NCBI RefSeq assembly: GCF_029360585.1
Contig: NZ_JAQZSJ010000014.1
Coordinates: 1-64,000 of the forward strand
DNA length: 64,000 nucleotides
Source: Cohnella caldifontis
GTDB taxonomy: Bacteria > Bacillota > Bacilli > Paenibacillales > Paenibacillaceae
Direction: 5' to 3'
The notes beneath the pieces were generated by a model, which did no database searches, was not told the origin of the DNA, and saw nothing but the letters and a program-made list of their open reading frames with translations. Position numbers and translations under genes: made by a program. Positions within the stretch are counted from its first letter, which is position 1. Each line of letters opens with the position of its first letter. Positions 58,965 through 64,000 of the stretch are shown here, in pieces.

Positions 58965-60482
58965 TTGACCCTGCTGAAAGTCGAAGGACTGGATAAAGTG
59001 TTCGGGCAGCACTACGCGCTTTCCGGCGTCGGCATCGAGATCGAGCCGGGAGAAGTGCACGCGCTCGTCGGAGAGAACGGAGCGGGCAAATCGACGTTTA
59101 TCAAAATCATGACGGGCGTCTATACGCTGGATGCCGGCACGGTCGAATGGAAAGGCGCGAAGGTCGACATCCCGAGCCCCGCGGCTTCCCGGAAAATCGG
59201 CATCAACGTCGTGCATCAGGACCGGCACCTCGTTCCTTCTTTCACCGGGTACGAAAATTTGTTCCTCGGCTTGGATTATCCCGCGAACAAATCGCGGATC
59301 GGCGTGAACTGGAAAGCGATGAAGCGGCGCGCGGAACAGCTGAAGAACGATTTCGGCGTCGAGATCGACCTGAACAAAACCGCGGACCGGATGTCCCCGC
59401 CCGAGAAAACGATGCTGGAAATATTGCGGGCCATGATGCTCGAATGCCAGCTGCTCATATTGGACGAGCCGACGGCTTCGCTTACCGATCAGGAGGCGGA
59501 GCGGCTGTTCGCCCTGATTGGCAGGTTGACCGCCCAAGGCACGGCGATCTTGTACGTGTCCCATCGGATGGATGAAATTTTCCGGCTTTCGGACCGGATT
59601 ACGGTGTTCCGCAACGGGCAGAAGGTCGCCACTGTCGTGACGGAGACGACGGATAAGGACAGCTTGGTCCGGCTCATGAGCAACGCGGAAGTGAAAAAGT
59701 CGCAAAAAAGATCGGGCAAGGCGCAGACGGGGGAACGGGCACTCGAGCTGAACGGCCTGTCGACGAAAGACGGCATGGTCCGGGACGTCAGCCTGAACGT
59801 CGGCAAGGGGGAGATCGTCGGCATTTTCGGTTTGGCGGGCGCCGGACGGACGGAGCTGCTTGAGGCGATTTACGGTTTGCGGGAACTCAAGGACGGCAGC
59901 ATCGCGATTGCGGGGCGCCGGTCGAACGCGCCGACGCCGAACCGCTCGCTCGAGAACGGAGTCGTCCTGATTCCGGAAGAACGCAAGCGCGACGCGCTCA
60001 TTCTGGGCATGTCGATCCGGGAGAACATGACGCTGCCGGTATTGAAGCGTTTCTCGGGACGGCTGAAGCTTCGTTCCCGTGCCGAACGGGCGGAAGTGGC
60101 CGCGTGGATGCAACACATGGATGTAAAAGCGGCGGGATCCGAGCAACCGGTCGGCCAATTGAGCGGGGGCAACCAGCAGAAAGTCGTTTTCGCGAAAGCG
60201 CTGCTCTCGAATCCGGTCTTGTTCCTGTGCGACGAACCGACCCAAGCGGTCGACGTCATGACGCGCGAGGAAATCCACCGCCTGCTGAAGACGCAAGCCG
60301 ATCGGGGCTGCGGGGTGCTGTTCGTATCCTCGGACCTTCAAGAGGTATTGGATATTTCCGATCGCCTGTACGTTCTTCACGACCGCCGTATCGTGGCCGA
60401 ATTGGACAACGACGGCGTAACCGCCGAGCAGGTGCTCGGCTATTGCTACAGTCACGGAAAAGGAAGTGGACATCATGGTTGA
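58965..60482 (+). CDS. Sugar ABC transporter ATP-binding protein (RbsA type)
   Basis: The 505-residue duplicated ATPase has, in the first cassette, Walker A GENGAGKST (residues 36-44) and Walker B LLILDEPTAS. The second cassette has a degenerate Walker A (FGLAGAGRTEL), signature LSGGNQQK and LFLCDEPTQAVDV, as in RbsA/MglA. The start is TTG at 58965, with AAGGAGG 8 bases upstream. It overlaps the permease start. It powers uptake of the operon's sugar. Confidence 0.94.
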   Translation: MTLLKVEGLDKVFGQHYALSGVGIEIEPGEVHALVGENGAGKSTFIKIMTGVYTLDAGTVEWKGAKVDIPSPAASRKIGINVVHQDRHLVPSFTGYENLFLGLDYPANKSRIGVNWKAMKRRAEQLKNDFGVEIDLNKTADRMSPPEKTMLEILRAMMLECQLLILDEPTASLTDQEAERLFALIGRLTAQGTAILYVSHRMDEIFRLSDRITVFRNGQKVATVVTETTDKDSLVRLMSNAEVKKSQKRSGKAQTGERALELNGLSTKDGMVRDVSLNVGKGEIVGIFGLAGAGRTELLEAIYGLRELKDGSIAIAGRRSNAPTPNRSLENGVVLIPEERKRDALILGMSIRENMTLPVLKRFSGRLKLRSRAERAEVAAWMQHMDVKAAGSEQPVGQLSGGNQQKVVFAKALLSNPVLFLCDEPTQAVDVMTREEIHRLLKTQADRGCGVLFVSSDLQEVLDISDRLYVLHDRRIVAELDNDGVTAEQVLGYCYSHGKGSGHHG

Positions 60483-61434
60483 AGCGCGCGCGGGAATACC
60501 CTACGTGAAGCTCATCCGCACCTACGGCACGGTCGCCGCGGGGATACTGATCATTTTGGCGTTCTCTCTGCTCAGTCCGGATTCGTTCGCGACGATCGAC
60601 AACGCGATCAACATCAGCCGCCAAATCTCGTTTCTCGTCATGATCGCGCTCGGCGCCACGCTCGTCATGTCCGTAGGGGAGTTCGACCTGTCGGTCGGCG
60701 CCGTCGCCAGCTTCGGCGGCGTCTTCGCCGCCAAAATGGCGGTCGCGGGGTATCCGATCTGGCTGGCTTTTCTCGCTCCGATAGCCGTCGCCTTCGCGAT
60801 CGGCTTCGTGAACGGCTGGATCGTCACGCGGTTCCGCCTCCTGTCCTTCATCACCACGCTGGCGATGGGCACGATTCTCGGCGGATTGAATTTCCGCCTG
60901 ACCGGCGGGGCGACCGTGTTCGAGAACATCCCGGACGGCTTCCGTTACTTGGGGCAGACCGAGTGGGCAGGCATTCCGGTCTTGTCTTTCATCATGCTGT
61001 TGTTGACGCTGGTTTTCTGGTACGTCATGTCGCACATGGCTTTCGGCCGGAAGCTGTATGCGGTTGGCGGCAACGAGTCCGCATCGCGCGTCGCGGGCGT
61101 GAAAGTCGAGAAGAACAAGAACATGGCGTTCGCTTTGTGCGCGGTGCTGGCGGCCTTGACCGGCATCCTGATGGCTTCCCGTCTCGGCTCCGCGCATCCG
61201 ACGGCCGGGGACGGGCTGTTCCTCTCCGCGTACGCGGCGGCTTTTCTGGGCATGACCTCCTTTAAGGAAGGCGTTCCGAACATCTGGGGGACGTTCGTCG
61301 GCGCCGCTATTATCGGCATACTCGCCAACGGACTCACGATCTTGGAAGTGCCGACGTTCATGCAGGACGTCATCACGGGCTGCATCGTGATCGCGGCCGT
61401 TATCATGCAGAAGCTCGGGCGAGGGAAAGCATGA
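60475..61434 (+). CDS. Sugar ABC transporter permease (RbsC type)
   Basis: The 319-residue membrane protein has about nine or ten TM helices and the BPD_transp_2 signature (GATLVMSVGEFDLSVGAVAS, then NESASRVAGVKVEKNKNMAF). The ATG at 60475 overlaps the ATPase stop; AAGGAA is 9 bases upstream. It overlaps the next gene by 4 bases. A single permease gene implies a homodimeric channel. Confidence 0.93.
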   Translation: MVEARAGIPYVKLIRTYGTVAAGILIILAFSLLSPDSFATIDNAINISRQISFLVMIALGATLVMSVGEFDLSVGAVASFGGVFAAKMAVAGYPIWLAFLAPIAVAFAIGFVNGWIVTRFRLLSFITTLAMGTILGGLNFRLTGGATVFENIPDGFRYLGQTEWAGIPVLSFIMLLLTLVFWYVMSHMAFGRKLYAVGGNESASRVAGVKVEKNKNMAFALCAVLAALTGILMASRLGSAHPTAGDGLFLSAYAAAFLGMTSFKEGVPNIWGTFVGAAIIGILANGLTILEVPTFMQDVITGCIVIAAVIMQKLGRGKA

Positions 61435-62255
61435 CGCTGAAAATCTTGCATAACCCCTTTAACGCAGAAACTTATCGCGCAGCCCAAGAGAGAGGGGAAG
61501 CATTGCTTATCGGCTATTTGGTCGCGGGAGACCCGACCGCCGAGGAATCCCTTGAAATGATTCAGGCGAGCGTGCAGGCCGGCATCGACATCATCGAGCT
61601 CGGCGTTCCGAGCCCCGATCCTTACGTCGACGGCGAAGTCATCAAGCGGGCTCACAAGCGGGCGCTGGACGCGGGCGCCGCCGCTTCGGAGGGGCTGCTC
61701 CCGCTCTGGAGGCGAATCCGCCGCGGGGTTTCGAGCCCGATCTGGGCGATGGGCTACAAACGGGAGCTCGTCGAGGAGGCGCTGTACCGGAGCTTGGCGG
61801 AAGAGAAGCTGATCGACGCGCTCGTGCTGCCGGACTGCTCCCTGGAAGAACAGATCCGGCTGCAAAACGAGCTTGGACCGGCTGGCATCGACGTCGTCCG
61901 ATTCATCAACAGCTCGATGGACGAAGAGGCGATCCGCCGGACTTGCGACGGGGCAACGATCATCTACGCCCAGTCCTACTCCGGCACGACGGGCGATCCG
62001 CTCGCCCGCGTTCAAGGCTTGGGCAAGTTGTGCGATCGGATCCGCCCCCACTTGCCGGGCGGCTTGATCGTCGCCGGGTTCGGCCTCCGAACGCCGGACC
62101 GGGTAGGATCAGCCGTGGACAGCGGCTTCGACGGGGCCGTCGTCGGATCGGTTCTCGTCCGTTGCTGCGAGAACCGGGAGAAGGATTACCTGTACCGGCT
62201 GGTTGCCGAAATGAAACTGGAGACGGCGCGATCCGACAAGGAGTTGAACAGATGA
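61431..62255 (+). CDS. TrpA-like TIM-barrel protein in a sugar operon
   Basis: The 274-residue protein is clearly homologous to tryptophan synthase alpha chain: IGYLVAGDP, then IIELGVPSPDPYVDGEVI with Glu56 and Asp67 at the spacing of TrpA catalytic Glu49 and Asp60; YAQSYSGTTG (TrpA GVTG loop); GFGLRTP and GAVVGSVLV (phosphate-binding loops). No trpB or other trp gene is near. It sits between a permease and an FGGY kinase with ATGA overlaps, so it is part of sugar catabolism. A retro-aldol cleavage of a phosphorylated substrate, by analogy with TrpA chemistry, is my inference. Confidence 0.88.
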   Translation: MTLKILHNPFNAETYRAAQERGEALLIGYLVAGDPTAEESLEMIQASVQAGIDIIELGVPSPDPYVDGEVIKRAHKRALDAGAAASEGLLPLWRRIRRGVSSPIWAMGYKRELVEEALYRSLAEEKLIDALVLPDCSLEEQIRLQNELGPAGIDVVRFINSSMDEEAIRRTCDGATIIYAQSYSGTTGDPLARVQGLGKLCDRIRPHLPGGLIVAGFGLRTPDRVGSAVDSGFDGAVVGSVLVRCCENREKDYLYRLVAEMKLETARSDKELNR

Positions 62256-63751
62256 AATATATCGCTTCCTTCGATATCGGCACGACGAACGTCAAAGGAA
62301 TGCTGGTGACTTCGGACGCGGGCATTTTCCTGGAGAAAAACGTCGAGCTGAAGGTTCTGCGCTACGGCGACTTCGTCGAGCAGGAACCCGAGCAATGGTA
62401 CGACGCGGTGAAGCAGATCGCGGCTTCCTGGTTCAAAGTCGGCATCAAACCAAGCGATATCGGCGTGCTGACGTTCAGCGGCCAAATGCAGGACTGCATT
62501 CCCGTCGGGGACGACCTGAGGCCGCTGAGACCCGCGATCCTGTACGCGGACGGGCGGGCGACAGAGCAGTCCGCGCGCCTCATCGCGGAGCTCGGGGAAG
62601 ACCGGATCCACGAACGGACGGAAAACCATATGGACGGTTCGCTCACGTTCCCCAAAATCCTGTGGCTGAAGGAGCGCGAAGAGGAGACGTTCCGCGCGGC
62701 CAAAAGTTTCCTCGTCAGCTCGAAGGACTATGTCGTCGCCCGGCTGACGGGCGCATGCGCGACGGACCCGACATCGGCAGCAACAACCGGCTGCATGGAT
62801 GCGCGAACCCGCGCATGGGTCAACGCTTGGTTGGACCGCAGCTGCGTGACGGCGGACAAAATGCCGGCGATCGTGCCTTCCGATCAAGTCGTCGGCACGA
62901 TCCACGCGGAGGGGGCCGCGGAAACGGGCTTCGCGCCGGGCACCCCGGTGCTGTGCGGAATCGGCGACGCCGGAGCCGCCACGCTCGGAGCGGGCGTGTA
63001 CGAGGACGGCGAGATCTACGCCTACTTGGGCACGACCGGCTGGGTTGCAAGCGCGACGTCCGGTTACATCGACGTGCGCAGCGGAGCGTTCAACTTGGCA
63101 TACGTTGAAGAAGGCCGGCAGATCGCCATCGCTCCGCTCTCCAACGCGGGCAACGCGCACCAGTGGGCAGTAAGCACGTTCGGAGGCGGCCGGGCGGACT
63201 TGTTGTCCTACAAGCAATTCGACCGATCGGTGGAACAGACGGAACGCGGCACCGACGACGTGCTGTTCCTGCCCTATTTGAACGGCGAGCGTTGTCCCGT
63301 CCAGGACGCCAACGCCTCGGGATGTTTCATCGGCTTGAAGCCGACGACGACCAAGGAGCGCATGGGAACCGCCGTGCTGGAGGGTGTGGCTTATTCGATG
63401 CGCCAACTGCTCGAACTGGTCGCGGGACGACCGTCGGATGCCTCACTCCGCGTCACGCTCATCGGAGGCGGCGCGAAGAGCAAGTCGTGGTGCCGGATAT
63501 TGGCCGACGCGCTTGGCTGCGAGATCGCCGTTCCGGAAGATTCGCAGTACTTGCCTTCGCTCGGCGCCGCCGCCCTCGGATTCCGGCATGCCGGCTGGAG
63601 CGGGGATTTCGCGGCCATTTGCCGGAAGTACAAGGGCCTGGGCACCGTGGAAACGTTCGCGCCGGATGAAGCGTTGCGCGCGTATTACGACCGACAATAC
63701 GGGAAGTTCAAAAAAATTTATCCGGCGGTCGCTCCTCTGTTCGCGGAATAA
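62252..63751 (+). CDS. FGGY-family carbohydrate kinase (xylulokinase-like)
   Basis: The 499-residue kinase has two actin-like domains. FDIGTTNVKGML (residues 7-18) is the phosphate-1 loop. Asp239 (GIGDAGAATLG) is the likely catalytic base. YLGTTGWVA and LIGGGAKSKSWCRILADALG form the ATP site. The ATG at 62252 has AAGGAG upstream and overlaps the previous stop. It phosphorylates the imported sugar or polyol. The identity (xylulose, erythritol or another) is not resolved. Confidence 0.92.
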   Translation: MKYIASFDIGTTNVKGMLVTSDAGIFLEKNVELKVLRYGDFVEQEPEQWYDAVKQIAASWFKVGIKPSDIGVLTFSGQMQDCIPVGDDLRPLRPAILYADGRATEQSARLIAELGEDRIHERTENHMDGSLTFPKILWLKEREEETFRAAKSFLVSSKDYVVARLTGACATDPTSAATTGCMDARTRAWVNAWLDRSCVTADKMPAIVPSDQVVGTIHAEGAAETGFAPGTPVLCGIGDAGAATLGAGVYEDGEIYAYLGTTGWVASATSGYIDVRSGAFNLAYVEEGRQIAIAPLSNAGNAHQWAVSTFGGGRADLLSYKQFDRSVEQTERGTDDVLFLPYLNGERCPVQDANASGCFIGLKPTTTKERMGTAVLEGVAYSMRQLLELVAGRPSDASLRVTLIGGGAKSKSWCRILADALGCEIAVPEDSQYLPSLGAAALGFRHAGWSGDFAAICRKYKGLGTVETFAPDEALRAYYDRQYGKFKKIYPAVAPLFAE

Positions 63752-63766
63752 CTCCGCAAAACGTGA

Positions 63767-63808
63767 AAAAGCGAAGCCCGCATGGTCGAAACCGCGGGCT
63801 TCGCTTTT
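63767..63808. terminator. Terminator of the carbohydrate operon (bidirectional)
   Basis: GCGAAGCCCGC (63771-63781) and GCGGGCTTCGC (63794-63804), with AAAA before and TTTT after. It closes the operon and also the convergent LysR gene. Confidence 0.88.
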
Positions 63809-63825
63809 ACTTTGTCGGCTTCCGC

Positions 63826-64000
63826 CTAATTCCCGATCGCCTGCCGAAGCGCCTCTACGTAGGCGGCCCCCAGCTTGGACAGGGGCACGTGGCGGTGGGA
63901 GATCCAGCCGACGCGGATCGACTCCTGGCTTTCCAGCGGCACGGGAATGATCTGGTTGCCGTTCAGATCGGCGCTCAGCACCCCGGTCGAAATCGTATAC
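63826..64000 (-). CDS. LysR-family transcriptional regulator (partial, C-terminal end)
   Basis: The last 57 codons of a minus-strand gene that continues past the window. The sequence ISTGVLSADLNGNQIIPVPL, then IRVGWISHRHVPLSKLGAAY and VEALRQAIGN-stop, fits the end of the LysR substrate-binding domain (pattern of paired strands then PLS...FxEALR). It converges on the kinase gene and shares its terminator. The helix-turn-helix lies outside the window. Confidence 0.8.
   Translation of the reverse strand, partial: YTISTGVLSADLNGNQIIPVPLESQESIRVGWISHRHVPLSKLGAAYVEALRQAIGN

Noticed and set aside
58845..60476. A 543-codon minus-strand open frame opposite the sugar ABC ATPase
   Set aside because: Antisense shadow of a gene with complete ABC motifs; no recognisable domain in the antisense product.
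61431..62255. Annotating the TIM-barrel protein as the housekeeping tryptophan synthase alpha chain
   Set aside because: No trp genes are adjacent, and coupling to the permease and kinase genes points to carbohydrate metabolism despite conserved catalytic acids.
56893..63751. Possible lsr (AI-2 uptake) operon, given SorC regulator, ABC transporter and FGGY kinase
   Set aside because: Only one permease gene is present, there is no LsrF or LsrG homologue, and the extra enzyme is TrpA-like. The layout is shared by many sugar operons.
1..64000. CRISPR arrays, rRNA, tRNA genes and classical IS elements
   Set aside because: No regularly spaced direct repeats, no rRNA-like or cloverleaf sequence and no DDE transposase were found on reading both strands; the recombinases at 30.6-33.8 kb are serine-type.

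Overview
The window looks like chromosome of a Gram-positive, Paenibacillus- or Cohnella-like bacterium. Supporting signs are strong AAGGAGG-type ribosome binding sites, frequent TTG and GTG starts, an SLH surface protein, YwbE, a YhgE/YhgD-type pair, WYL regulators and moderate-to-high GC. GC falls sharply in one block (about 28.8-37.7 kb). No rRNA, tRNA or CRISPR array was seen.

Layout. (1) 1-19.9 kb is an accessory zone of small units, each pairing a transcriptional regulator (TetR, AraC, WYL, MarR) with a reductase or small-ligand protein (SDR, NmrA-like, aldo/keto reductase, GyrI-like, VOC). It also holds several gene remnants. (2) 19.96-37.8 kb is an island ending exactly at the 3' end of rlmH. 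Five copies of the rlmH-terminal sequence (coding G-E-P-Y-H-K-stop or a decayed form) split it into tandem segments: an SLH adhesin with a STAND NTPase (20.0-25.7 kb); an XRE regulator with two SDRs (25.7-28.7 kb); two adjacent large serine recombinases with a zinc-knuckle/membrane pair and a HEPN-motif/winged-helix pair (28.8-36.7 kb); and one membrane-protein gene (36.7-37.8 kb). This is the architecture of a composite staphylococcal cassette chromosome (SCC). The repeat nearly matches the SCC attachment-site consensus, and some segments carry terminal inverted repeats. I regard this as the main discovery. The upstream recombinase gene carries two single-base frameshifts, so the element may be partly immobilised. 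(3) 37.8-54.1 kb is ordinary chromosome: rlmH, a lipoprotein amidohydrolase, ywbE, a YhgE/TetR pair, small membrane proteins, a five-gene organosulfur-type ABC operon with a Crp/Fnr regulator and an MBL hydrolase, a DEAD-box helicase, a NarL-type two-component system and an ArsR regulator. (4) 54.3-56.7 kb is metE, preceded by MET-box-like palindromes. (5) 56.9-63.8 kb is a carbohydrate operon: SorC regulator, lipoprotein, ABC ATPase, permease, a TrpA-like TIM barrel and an FGGY kinase. The window ends inside a LysR-type gene.

Working together: the 44-47 kb operon probably imports and processes an organosulfur compound. The 57-63.8 kb operon imports a sugar or polyol, phosphorylates it, and may cleave it with the TrpA-like enzyme. 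In the island, the recombinases would excise and insert DNA at rlmH, and the other segments look like passenger cassettes. All functional calls come from reading the sequence; no database search was run.
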